From NCBI GenBank assembly GCA_002371335.1, contig DFHP01000089.1:4265-11148 (forward strand): a stretch of DNA of 6,884 nt, written 5' to 3'. A program made the translations under genes and the position numbers. Of this stretch, positions 1-5,950 are shown in pieces. The DNA comes from Eubacterium sp. UBA3720. GTDB lineage: Bacteria > Bacillota > Clostridia > Lachnospirales > Lachnospiraceae. Within the stretch, counting starts at the first letter, position 1. Each line of letters starts with the position of its first letter. The notes beneath the pieces are model-generated. The model was not told where the DNA came from. It saw nothing but the letters and a program-made list of their open reading frames with translations, and ran no database searches.

Positions 1-1790
1 GTCTGTTTCTCCGTTTCCGACTTTGCAGCCGCATCATTTCCGGACGTTATACTATCCGAAACAGCGTTATCCTTAGACGTTGTGGTATCCACAGCTCCAT
101 TATCCTCAGGAGTTATTGTATCCGCAGCGGCTTTATCCTTGGATATTACGATATCCACAGCGGCACTCCTGCAGATCATATCGAGGCATTTCTTCAATCC
201 CCGGACGCCGGATTCTCTGGTATATTCGGTGATGATGCGCTCAATAACGCCATCCTCGAACTCCAGCTCCTCAGGTTTGATGCCCACTGCGTTTCTGGCC
301 TTCGGCAAAAGATGCCGCAGCGCGATCTGTTTCTTTTCGATCGGCGTATATCCCTGGAACGGGATCACTTCCATCCTGTTCAAAAGCGGCGCCGGAATCG
401 TATCTACAGTATTTGCCGTGCAGACAAAGAACACATCCGAAAGATCATACGGCACATTCAGATAATGATCTGTAAAGTGCGCGTTTTGCTCCGGATCAAG
501 CACCTCCAGCAGCGCGCTTGCAGGATCTCCGTTGTATGAAACGGAAAGTTTGTCCACTTCGTCCAGTACCATGACCGGATTAGATACGCCGCATTTATGG
601 ATCGCATCGATGATCCGGCCCGGCATTGCGCCTATATACGTTCTTCTGTGGCCGCGGATATCAGCCTCATCCCGCACGCCGCCCAGGCTGACACGAGTGT
701 ATTCGCGTCCCAGAGCCCGCGCGATACTGCTGCCAATACTCGTCTTTCCCGTACCGGGCGCGCCTACAAAGAGCAGGATCGAACCGGTCTGAGCTCCTTT
801 CAGGCTCATGACCGCCAGCTGCTGGATGATCCTCTTTTTTACCTTTTCCAGTCCGAAGTGATCCTCCTCCAGTATCCTCCGCGCCGCTTCCAGATTTACC
901 TTATTTGCAGGCGCCTTGTTCCACGGAAGATCCGTCAGAAACTCCATATAATCTCTGAGAAGACCTGCCTCAACGCTGTTCTGTCCCTCCGCCTTCAGAC
1001 GGTTCAGGACCTTGCGCCCTTCTTTTTTTGCCTCCTCATTCATTCCGCTCTCCTCAAGCTTCAATTCCAGCTTTCGAAGATCAGACATTTCTTCGGGGTG
1101 CAGCTCATCCAGCTCTTTCTGCAGATGCTCCATCTGGCGGCGGATCGCGCTCTCCCGATAAAGTTTCTGATGCTCTTCCTCCTGCGCGTCCTTGGCCGAC
1201 TGGTTTACATCCAGGATCTGCAGATTTTCATATATCATATCCTCGAGGATCTTAAAGCGCTTTTTCACGCTGTCCTCCGCGAGGGCGTCATATTTTTCCT
1301 TATTTGAATTGACCATCCACGGAGACATGCCCGCGGCAATCTCTCCGATCGTATTCCATCTTGCCAGATATCCCCGGATAGCGTTCGACCACTGTTTGCT
1401 CTCGGCAAAACGAAGGATCTCATCTTTGATCTTCCTCAGCCGTCTCTCTGCTTCATCCTCATCCATATCCTCCACATCGTATCTCTTCGTGATATCCAGA
1501 TCGATGCTGTGATCATGATAAACGACCACTTCATTAACATTTACTCTGTTTTTCAATTCCAACTGCATGAAACCGTCATTTCCAATCTCGGAAATAATAC
1601 CGGTAATGCCGATGGGATAAAAACTACTGCTGGTCACATCTCTACGTACCAGTTTTTTCTTCGCCACGATCAGCGTAACTTTATCTTCCAGACGCGCCGG
1701 TTTTCCTGTCATCTGTCGGTAACCGTCAGTACGCAGGTAAAGCGTCGCGCCGGGAACGGCAATTGTGTTAAAAATTGGTAAAACAGGCAT
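1..1790 (-). CDS. lon: ATP-dependent protease Lon (LonA), N-terminal 596 residues, 3' end outside window
   Basis: Cytosolic AAA+ serine protease that unfolds and degrades damaged and regulatory proteins. The start at 1790 gives MPVLPIFNTIAVPG, which aligns with the usual Lon N-terminal strand, and it has an AGGAG at 1803-1799, 8 bases upstream. Domains in order: LON N-domain (about 1-190), helical/coiled-coil region (about 190-285), the LPW motif at 288-290, then the AAA+ module. Walker A is GAPGTGKT at 343-350 (K349). Walker B is VMVLDEVDK with D410 and E411. Sensor 1 lies in FVCTANTVD, the arginine finger in PAPLLNRMEVI, and the sensor-2 arginine is R530 in GVRGLKK. Usual length is about 770-820 residues, so the protease domain with its Ser-Lys dyad is off the left edge and I cannot confirm that it is intact. 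Oddity: from residue 543 the lid runs into an 11-residue repeat array instead of the normal short link to the protease domain. No clear promoter or heat-shock operator (CIRCE or CtsR type) is visible upstream. Confidence 0.97.
   Translation of the reverse strand, partial: MPVLPIFNTIAVPGATLYLRTDGYRQMTGKPARLEDKVTLIVAKKKLVRRDVTSSSFYPIGITGIISEIGNDGFMQLELKNRVNVNEVVVYHDHSIDLDITKRYDVEDMDEDEAERRLRKIKDEILRFAESKQWSNAIRGYLARWNTIGEIAAGMSPWMVNSNKEKYDALAEDSVKKRFKILEDMIYENLQILDVNQSAKDAQEEEHQKLYRESAIRRQMEHLQKELDELHPEEMSDLRKLELKLEESGMNEEAKKEGRKVLNRLKAEGQNSVEAGLLRDYMEFLTDLPWNKAPANKVNLEAARRILEEDHFGLEKVKKRIIQQLAVMSLKGAQTGSILLFVGAPGTGKTSIGSSIARALGREYTRVSLGGVRDEADIRGHRRTYIGAMPGRIIDAIHKCGVSNPVMVLDEVDKLSVSYNGDPASALLEVLDPEQNAHFTDHYLNVPYDLSDVFFVCTANTVDTIPAPLLNRMEVIPFQGYTPIEKKQIALRHLLPKARNAVGIKPEELEFEDGVIERIITEYTRESGVRGLKKCLDMICRSAAVDIVISKDKAAADTITPEDNGAVDTTTSKDNAVSDSITSGNDAAAKSETEKQ
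3..164 (-). repeat. 33-bp tandem repeat (11-residue units) inside lon
   Basis: In the Lon frame, residues 543-596 fall into 11-residue units with codon-phased boundaries at 132-164, 99-131, 66-98, 33-65 and a degenerate partial fifth at 3-32. The first unit reads AAVDIVISKDK and seems to be the natural end of the lid helix. Later units follow the pattern small-small-small-Asp-x-x-Thr/Ile-Ser/Pro-x-Asp/Asn-Asn/Asp, for example GAVDTTTSKDN in the third. At DNA level the segments 67-99 and 133-165 match at 25 of 33 positions. The array is Ala/Asp/Ser/Thr rich and probably unstructured. It may continue beyond the left edge, so the copy number is unknown. Confidence 0.85.
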
Positions 1791-1816
1791 TAAATTAGCT
1801 CCTATTAATCGTTCTT

Positions 1817-1867
1817 AAAAACTTCCCGCTTCATGATGAATGGTCAGTAATGACATGCGGGAGTTTT
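1817..1867 (-). terminator. Hairpin terminator of the Nudix operon
   Basis: Read on the minus strand, AAAACTCCCGC (1867-1857) pairs with GCGGGAAGTTTT (1829-1818) with one bulged base. The loop is about 27 bases, and TTTTT ends the 3' arm at 1817. The 5' arm overlaps the TAA stop (1868-1866) of the last operon gene. The long loop makes it less than ideal. It lies in the only 75 bases between that gene and lon, so read-through into lon is plausible. Confidence 0.6.
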
Positions 1868-2306
1868 AGTCTTTAAAACAAACATACTCCCGGTCGTAAT
1901 TTCCCCACCAGGTAGTACGCGCTCTTCCATTTTTTCCATTCAAAAAGAAAATCGTGGAAAAAAGCATTTCCTCTGCGTTAAGCTTCACAATTATCTTTAA
2001 TAATTTTTCATCCAGCGGAAAGATCAGCTCGCCGCTTACATTATCCAGAGGCCTGATCAGTTCCAGATAAGCCGTATCTTCCGGCGTCAAAAGCTCCCGA
2101 ACCATTTCCTGCGCATCCGGATCCAGATTAAAATAATAAAAATCCGCAAAACAGTTGTCCGCGCCGTACTCCTTTCGCAGGCTGCGAAAATGCTTCAGGG
2201 CTTTGGCGGCGTCCATCTTTAACGTAACACTTTTATAATTCGAAAACCCTTCATCGATCTTGGAAAAATAAATCGCGCCTTTTGCTTTTAACTCCTCACC
2301 AGTCAT
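1866..2306 (-). CDS. Hypothetical protein, 146 aa
   Basis: I do not recognise a family. The protein is small, soluble-looking and mildly acidic, with no signal peptide or membrane segment. It begins MTGEELKAKGAIYFSKIDEG, has a charged helical-looking stretch around residues 30-50, and ends with an aromatic-rich tail (TTWWGNYDREYVCFKD, residues 131-146). The start is well supported: GAGGAGG at 2319-2313 lies 6 bases upstream, and the ATG overlaps the upstream stop as ATGA (2306-2303), the signature of translational coupling. It is the third gene of the Nudix operon and is followed directly by the hairpin at 1817-1867. The tight coupling suggests it works with the 2303-2758 product, perhaps as a pair, but no function can be assigned from sequence alone. 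Confidence 0.85.
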   Translation of the reverse strand: MTGEELKAKGAIYFSKIDEGFSNYKSVTLKMDAAKALKHFRSLRKEYGADNCFADFYYFNLDPDAQEMVRELLTPEDTAYLELIRPLDNVSGELIFPLDEKLLKIIVKLNAEEMLFSTIFFLNGKNGRARTTWWGNYDREYVCFKD

Positions 2307-2758
2307 ACCGCGCCTCCTCTGTAAAGTTCAACGACTCTGTCCATCTCGCCGGAATTTCTTACATCGACGGCGCCATGATCGATATGCTCGCCGTCCTTCG
2401 TCCACTCGCCGATCACGATATCCTCCTGCTCCTGCCCGCGCTCCACTGTGAAGAAACGTATATTGTCAAAAGCCAGATTAAAAAGCATAAAAATCTCATA
2501 ACAGGACGGCATCTCGTTCGGCGTCGGCAGAATGATCTTGCCGCCAAGGATCTTATCCTCCGTCTTAAACTTCTCGAAACAAATCAGCTCCTTCGGATAC
2601 GGCATTTCCATACCATTGTCCTCAAAAGCCTTTTTCAGCAGCTCATATGCAAAATTCTCCTCAGTGATCAGATATCCGATGAGAGTCATTCCCTCCTCGA
2701 AAAACCACTTCGGCAGCATCGTATGTTCAAATGAATATCTGACATCAGCGATCGTCAT
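2303..2758 (-). CDS. Hypothetical protein, 151 aa
   Basis: No family recognised. I choose the ATG at 2758 (MTIADVRYSFEHTMLPKWF) because GGAGG at 2771-2767 lies 8 bases upstream. An ATG at 2773 (MEEVKMTIAD) is a weaker alternative, with AAGAGGA-type pairing only 4-5 bases away. The reading frame stays open to 2857, but that extension lies inside the Nudix gene and is not credible. The product is acidic, rich in aromatic and charged residues, and has no membrane segment or signal peptide. Its C-terminal half has alternating hydrophobic strands (KIILPTPN, IRFFTVERG, DIVIGEW), suggesting an alpha/beta fold. It follows the Nudix gene by 31 bases and overlaps the next gene by 4 bases, so the three are almost certainly cotranscribed. 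Confidence 0.85.
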   Translation of the reverse strand: MTIADVRYSFEHTMLPKWFFEEGMTLIGYLITEENFAYELLKKAFEDNGMEMPYPKELICFEKFKTEDKILGGKIILPTPNEMPSCYEIFMLFNLAFDNIRFFTVERGQEQEDIVIGEWTKDGEHIDHGAVDVRNSGEMDRVVELYRGGAV

Positions 2759-2789
2759 TTTCACTTCCTCCATCCTGTTCCTCTTATGA

Positions 2790-3371
2790 TCAATTTCCGG
2801 TATATAGCAGCTTGTACTTCGCCCACATATAACAGTAGGCCTGCGTCCTGGCGGCAAAATGCTCCGTTTTCAGCAGCTCGCTCAGCTCCTGCGCCGTAAA
2901 CCATCCCGGCTCGATCTCCTCAAAAGAAGAGGTGCTTTTCCTGAACTCTCCTCTCGCCTTACCGACGATGCAGACATTTTTTTCATTGCTGAATCCGATA
3001 GCCGCATAGCTTTCAAAGAGCACGTCATCGATTGACACAAGCTCCAGGCCTGTCTCCTCCCACAGCTCACGACGCGCGCTCTCCTCGGGCGTCTCACCGG
3101 GGTCGATCAGTCCCGCCGGGAAGTTATAGACCCATGCTCCCATGGCCAGGCGGAACTCTCTGCTCAGAAGGATCTTATCCTCCGTTTCATTCGTCAGCAT
3201 CAGGACTACCGAATCCACCTTCGGGTTATTCAGATCCGCCAGCGTAGTCGCATTATTATCGCGGCTGATCATTTCATAAACCTTTGTCTGACCGTCCATT
3301 GTCTCATATGTAATATCATAGGAAGTGATAAATTTACCTTCATGAACTTTATCCATCTTTTTATATTTCAT
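2790..3371 (-). CDS. Nudix hydrolase, ADP-ribose pyrophosphatase-like
   Basis: Predicted cytosolic hydrolase of nucleoside diphosphates linked to another moiety (ADP-ribose or similar sugar nucleotides), dependent on divalent metal. The full Nudix box GX5EX7REUXEEXGU is present at residues 87-109: G87, E93, R101-E102, E105-E106, G108 and L109. It is preceded by FPAG, as in ADP-ribose pyrophosphatases. The N-terminal part (about 1-60) resembles the beta-strand dimerisation region of that group, and 193 residues is a normal length. The start at 3371 has GGGAGGT at 3383-3377, 5 bases upstream. It is the first gene of a three-gene operon, expressed from the promoter at 3440-3468. Oddity: the proline expected 16 residues after the box in ADP-ribose-specific members is I125 (AAIGFSNEK), so the exact substrate is uncertain. 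Confidence 0.93.
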   Translation of the reverse strand: MKYKKMDKVHEGKFITSYDITYETMDGQTKVYEMISRDNNATTLADLNNPKVDSVVLMLTNETEDKILLSREFRLAMGAWVYNFPAGLIDPGETPEESARRELWEETGLELVSIDDVLFESYAAIGFSNEKNVCIVGKARGEFRKSTSSFEEIEPGWFTAQELSELLKTEHFAARTQAYCYMWAKYKLLYTGN

Positions 3372-3439
3372 TCAGGACCTCCCTCGCAAACACATATAAA
3401 ATTAAGTGATAATTGTTGCCAAAAAGCTACAGTAAAAGT

Positions 3440-3468
3440 ATTATATCCAAATTTTTTCTTTATGTAAA
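3440..3468 (-). promoter_or_regulatory. Promoter of the Nudix operon
   Basis: On the minus strand a -35 TTTACA (3468-3463) and a perfect -10 TATAAT (3445-3440) are separated by exactly 17 bases. Transcription would start near 3433 and give a leader of about 60 bases before the Nudix start. The -35 overlaps the weak -35 of the divergent flavodoxin-ferredoxin promoter. Confidence 0.8.
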
Positions 3469-3487
3469 CCCTTTTGTGTGATATAAT
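3459..3487 (+). promoter_or_regulatory. Probable promoter of the flavodoxin-ferredoxin gene
   Basis: An extended -10 element TGATATAAT (TGnTATAAT, 3479-3487) lies 17 bases after a poor -35 (TTTATG, 3459-3464). Extended -10 promoters tolerate a weak -35. The start point would be near 3494, leaving a leader of about 75 bases. This -10 lies within the left arm of the inverted repeat at 3475-3556, so a protein bound there could block it. Confidence 0.6.
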
Positions 3488-3556
3488 TTGCGTACAATAT
3501 CTACAAACTTATATTTTTGTCAAAAAAATTAACATTTTTATTCATTATATCACACA
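3475..3556. repeat. Perfect 13-bp inverted repeat, possible operator
   Basis: TGTGTGATATAAT at 3475-3487 is repeated as its exact reverse complement ATTATATCACACA at 3544-3556, with 56 bases between. The right arm ends just before the AGGGG ribosome binding site of the gene at 3569. The left arm overlaps the proposed plus-strand -10. The wide spacing suits two separate protein binding sites (possible looping) better than an RNA hairpin, since the left arm lies at or upstream of the transcription start. Confidence 0.55.
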
Positions 3557-3568
3557 GGGGAACCCGTC

Positions 3569-4438
3569 ATGAATTTATCAAATTTACACTGCCTGTACTG
3601 GAGCGCCACCGGCAATACCAGAAAAATCACGAAAAGTATCGGGAACGGTATTGCAGATGCAATAGCGGCCGATTCTGCAGGGCAGTCAGCATCATATTTT
3701 CCTCACGCAGCGGAAGAAATCGATTTCACTCTGCCCGCAGCACGAGAAAAGACGTATTCTTTTTCCTCCGGAGATCTGGTCATCGCAGGCGCGCCCACAT
3801 ATGCCGGCAAACTGCCGAATAAGATCCTGCCCGATTTTCAGGCACGTCTCAAAGGATCTGATACGCCTGCCATCGCCGTCGTTACATATGGAAACCGCAG
3901 CTTTGACAATTCGCTGGCAGAACTTGCAGCCACGCTGAGCGCTAACGGGTTTCTGGTCATCGGCGCCGCAGCCATCCCCTGCAGACATGCCTTCTCGGAC
4001 AAATTAGCCGCAGGGCGGCCGGACGAAACGGACCTCCGAGCAGCCGCTGATTTTGGCCGCAAGGTTTATGAAAAGCTCGCCAAACTGAAAACCTCTCCAC
4101 CGTTCGCGGACGTTGAACCTCTTCATATCCCCGGTGACCCCGCCGCGCCGTATTATGTGCCGAAGGGTATAGACGGAAAACCGGCGAAATTCCTGAAAGC
4201 AAAGCCAAAGACACTGGCTGAGCGCTGCGACCGCTGCGGCGTATGTGCGTCAGTTTGTCCCATGGGCTCCATCTCTGAAGACCCGGCCATCGTCACGGGA
4301 ATCTGCATCAAATGCCAGGCCTGCATCCGAAGCTGCCCGCAGCATGCGAAATACTTCGACGATCCCGCATTCCTCTCGCACGTATCCATGCTGGAAGCGA
4401 ACTACGCCGCCCCGAAAAAAATTGATATATTCATCTAG
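3569..4438 (+). CDS. Flavodoxin domain-2[4Fe-4S] ferredoxin fusion (EFR1-family ferrodoxin)
   Basis: Predicted cytosolic electron carrier that combines an FMN domain with two [4Fe-4S] clusters. The flavodoxin-like domain occupies about 5-170. Its phosphate loop is SATGNT at residues 12-17, and GAPTYAGKLPNK (74-85) matches the flavin-contacting loop. The C-terminal ferredoxin has two CxxCxxCxxxCP motifs: C220/C223/C226/C230 and C246/C249/C252/C256. The length of 289 residues is slightly above the family's usual 250-270. The ATG at 3569 is preceded by AGGGG (3556-3560), with 8 bases between. The next plus-strand frame that opens at 3517 is a shadow. The gene is monocistronic and ends before the palindrome at 4452-4523. 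The redox partners are unknown; such proteins are common in anaerobic Firmicutes. Confidence 0.94.
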   Translation: MNLSNLHCLYWSATGNTRKITKSIGNGIADAIAADSAGQSASYFPHAAEEIDFTLPAAREKTYSFSSGDLVIAGAPTYAGKLPNKILPDFQARLKGSDTPAIAVVTYGNRSFDNSLAELAATLSANGFLVIGAAAIPCRHAFSDKLAAGRPDETDLRAAADFGRKVYEKLAKLKTSPPFADVEPLHIPGDPAAPYYVPKGIDGKPAKFLKAKPKTLAERCDRCGVCASVCPMGSISEDPAIVTGICIKCQACIRSCPQHAKYFDDPAFLSHVSMLEANYAAPKKIDIFI

Positions 4439-4451
4439 ATTTTCATTCTGC

Positions 4452-4523
4452 AACGGAACTGGGGACGGAGACGGGTTCCACTTGCGAAGCAATGTGGAAC
4501 CCGTCTCCGTCCCCAGTTCCGTT
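4452..4523. repeat. REP-like palindrome (paired inverted GGAAC...GGTTCC units)
   Basis: Each arm carries GGAAC near one end and GTTCC near the other, flanking a GGGGACGG core, so each arm is itself an imperfect palindrome and the two are inverted copies. This layout resembles REP doublets moved by RAYT (Y1-type) transposases. GGGGACGG-type repeats are, from general knowledge, widespread in Clostridia. No transposase is present in the window. The assignment rests on form, and copies elsewhere in the genome cannot be seen from here. Confidence 0.5.
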
Positions 4524-4527
4524 TTTT
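4452..4527 (+). terminator. Long perfect hairpin with T-tract
   Basis: A perfect 30-bp stem (arms 4452-4481 and 4494-4523) has a 12-base loop that itself folds as TTGC-GAA-GCAA. It is followed by TTTTTT at 4522-4527. It begins 13 bases after the stop of the flavodoxin-ferredoxin gene, so it is a good intrinsic terminator for that gene. On the minus strand the hairpin lies just after the aminotransferase stop, but the following bases lack a T-run, so termination in that direction is less certain. Confidence 0.85.
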
Positions 4528-4533
4528 AGGTTT

Positions 4534-5718
4534 TTATCTATAGGATTCTGCCAGTTTCTTAAAGGCGGCCATGGATCGCTCTATTCTCTCTGTGGGCACG
4601 CAGTATGAAATACGTGTATGTCCCGGACATCCGAAGCCGACGCCCGGCACGATAAGAAGGTTGAAATCTTTTGCTCTCTCACAGAACGCGACATCATCCT
4701 CCTCCAAAGTCTGCGGGAAGATATAGAATGTGCCGTCTGGTTTTACGACCGAGAATCCCAGATCGCGAAGTCCTTCATAGAGAAGGTTCCTGTTTGTCTC
4801 ATAGATGCTGATATCGCCTGTCAGATCCGCGCACTGCGCACACACTCTCTGGAAAAGCCCCGGCGCGTTTACGTATCCCAGCGCACGTCCGGCGCCTGCA
4901 ATTGCCGCGTAGACCAGCTCATGCTCCTCGACCTGATCGGGTACCAGGACATATCCCAGACGCTCGCCCGGCAGAGAAAGGGATTTTGACCAGGAATAAC
5001 TAATCAGCGTATTATCATAATATTTCGGCAGGAACGGAACCTCTGTTCCGTCAAATACGATCTCTCTGTAAGGTTCGTCAGATAACAGATAGATCGGCTC
5101 ACCGAAGCCTGCTGATTTGTCACGGAGCATCTGCGCCAGTTTTTTGACGGTCTCTTCCGAATATACTACTCCGGAAGGATTATTCGGAGAATTCACCAGT
5201 ACCGCTTTTGTCCTCGGCGTAATGGCCGCCTCTAGCTTTTCAAAGTCGATCTGGAAGCCTGCCGTATCGGCCGGAATAAGCACCATCTTTGCGCCGGCTT
5301 TTTCGATAAACACCTTATACTCAGGGAAATAAGGAGCAAAAACGATAACCTCGTCTCCCGGATTACAAATTCCGTTAAAGCAGCAGCAAAGGGCTGCCGC
5401 CGCTCCGACAGTAAGATAAAAATTATCCGCATTCACTTTAAAATCAAAACGTCTGCTGACAGAATCTGCAATCAATGCCCTTGCGCCTGCATCGCCCTGC
5501 GCGCTTGTGTAGCCGTGCAGAATCACCGGATCCAGCTCTTCTATCAGGCGTTTTGCCGTCGCATTGACCTCTTCCGGAGCCGGAACACTGGGATTTCCGA
5601 TGGAAAAGTCATAAACATTCTCTGCGCCGATCTCTGCGGCGCGAAGCTTTCCAAATTCAAACAATTCACGAATCACGGATCTCTGTGTGCCGAGACCCAC
5701 CATTTTCTGATTTAACAT
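4534..5718 (-). CDS. PLP-dependent aminotransferase, class I/II (aspartate aminotransferase fold)
   Basis: Cytosolic fold-type I aminotransferase that transfers an amino group from an amino acid to a 2-oxo acid. Seen in the sequence: NSPNNPSG (176-183, with N180 contacting PLP), SDEPYRE (213-219, D214 pairing with the pyridine nitrogen and Y217), and SYSWSKSLSLPGERLGY (240-256), where K245 is the Schiff-base lysine and R253 contacts phosphate. R369 in GHTRISY should bind the substrate carboxylate. The length, 394 residues, is normal and the gene looks intact. The start at 5718 has AGAGGT at 5729-5724, 5 bases upstream. The substrate (Asp, aromatic or Ala) cannot be fixed from these motifs. 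A run of three cysteines (CCC at 111-113) next to GAAAAL is unusual but lies outside the catalytic motifs. It is monocistronic and convergent with the flavodoxin-ferredoxin gene. Confidence 0.95.
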   Translation of the reverse strand: MLNQKMVGLGTQRSVIRELFEFGKLRAAEIGAENVYDFSIGNPSVPAPEEVNATAKRLIEELDPVILHGYTSAQGDAGARALIADSVSRRFDFKVNADNFYLTVGAAAALCCCFNGICNPGDEVIVFAPYFPEYKVFIEKAGAKMVLIPADTAGFQIDFEKLEAAITPRTKAVLVNSPNNPSGVVYSEETVKKLAQMLRDKSAGFGEPIYLLSDEPYREIVFDGTEVPFLPKYYDNTLISYSWSKSLSLPGERLGYVLVPDQVEEHELVYAAIAGAGRALGYVNAPGLFQRVCAQCADLTGDISIYETNRNLLYEGLRDLGFSVVKPDGTFYIFPQTLEEDDVAFCERAKDFNLLIVPGVGFGCPGHTRISYCVPTERIERSMAAFKKLAESYR

Positions 5719-5765
5719 ATATTACCTCTTGATCATCTCTTTAATAAATACATAAAAACACCATT

Positions 5766-5794
5766 ATTATATGATAAAAAAGAATAAATGAGAA
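5766..5794 (-). promoter_or_regulatory. Promoter of the aminotransferase gene
   Basis: On the minus strand a perfect -10 TATAAT (5771-5766) lies 17 bases after a fair -35, TTCTCA (5794-5789, four of six consensus bases). The predicted start near 5759 gives a leader of about 40 bases before the ATG at 5718. The surrounding A/T-rich sequence supports a promoter but also makes chance matches easier. Confidence 0.6.
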
Positions 5795-5826
5795 GAGGTT
5801 ATTACTTCATGACAAAGTATTGCTAA

Positions 5827-5949
5827 ACTCTTCTGATTCACCTGGGATATCTGGCGTATAACGAAAACGACGAAACTGTACATGTCCCAAATGAAGAAAT
5901 TCGACGTGAATTTGCAAAAACTGTCCGGGAAGCCGCCGTGTTCATGTGA
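5827..5949 (+). pseudogene. Fragment of an AAA-ATPase-like / PDDEXK_9 family gene
   Basis: The frame reads TLLIHLGYLAYNEND, then continues with VPNEEIRREFAKTV and ends after EAAVFM at a TGA (5947-5949). The pairing of a HLGYLAY motif with a following PNEEIR(R/K)EF motif is characteristic of the junction between the ATPase domain (AAA-ATPase_like, PF09820) and the nuclease-like domain (PDDEXK_9, PF08011) in a large family of about 500-600-residue proteins. Only about 40 residues survive. An in-frame TAA lies directly upstream at 5824-5826, and no homology is evident on either side. It is a decayed remnant with no likely function, left by deletion of a formerly complete gene at this locus. Confidence 0.75.
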
Positions 5950-5950
5950 G

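Noticed and set aside
3..164. CRISPR array
   Set aside because: The 33-bp units are contiguous with no spacers, diverge between copies and keep the Lon reading frame.
82..465. 127-residue plus-strand frame over the repeat array
   Set aside because: It is the antisense of the Lon lid and repeats; its apparent repeats are only a mirror of the 33-bp units.
597..1307. 236-residue plus-strand open frame opposite lon
   Set aside because: It lies entirely antisense to the well-supported Lon reading frame (Walker A and B included), has no ribosome binding site and its product has no recognisable domain.
2759..2857. N-terminal extension of the 151-residue hypothetical protein
   Set aside because: The frame stays open to 2857, but the extension overlaps the end of the Nudix gene, while a strong GGAGG at 2771-2767 marks the start at 2758.
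3475..3556. CRP/FNR-type binding site (TGTGA...TCACA)
   Set aside because: The half-sites match superficially, but they are separated by dozens of bases rather than the 6 (CRP) or 4 (FNR) needed for one dimer site.
3692..3988. Minus-strand frame within the flavodoxin-ferredoxin gene
   Set aside because: Shadow of a gene with clear FMN-binding and [4Fe-4S] motifs; no ribosome binding site or domain.
4618..4989. 123-residue plus-strand frame opposite the aminotransferase
   Set aside because: It is antisense to the C-terminal half of an intact aminotransferase and has no independent support.
5809..5826. Short frame from the ATG at 5809 as a start for the ATPase fragment
   Set aside because: It meets an in-frame TAA after five codons, so it cannot start the downstream homology.
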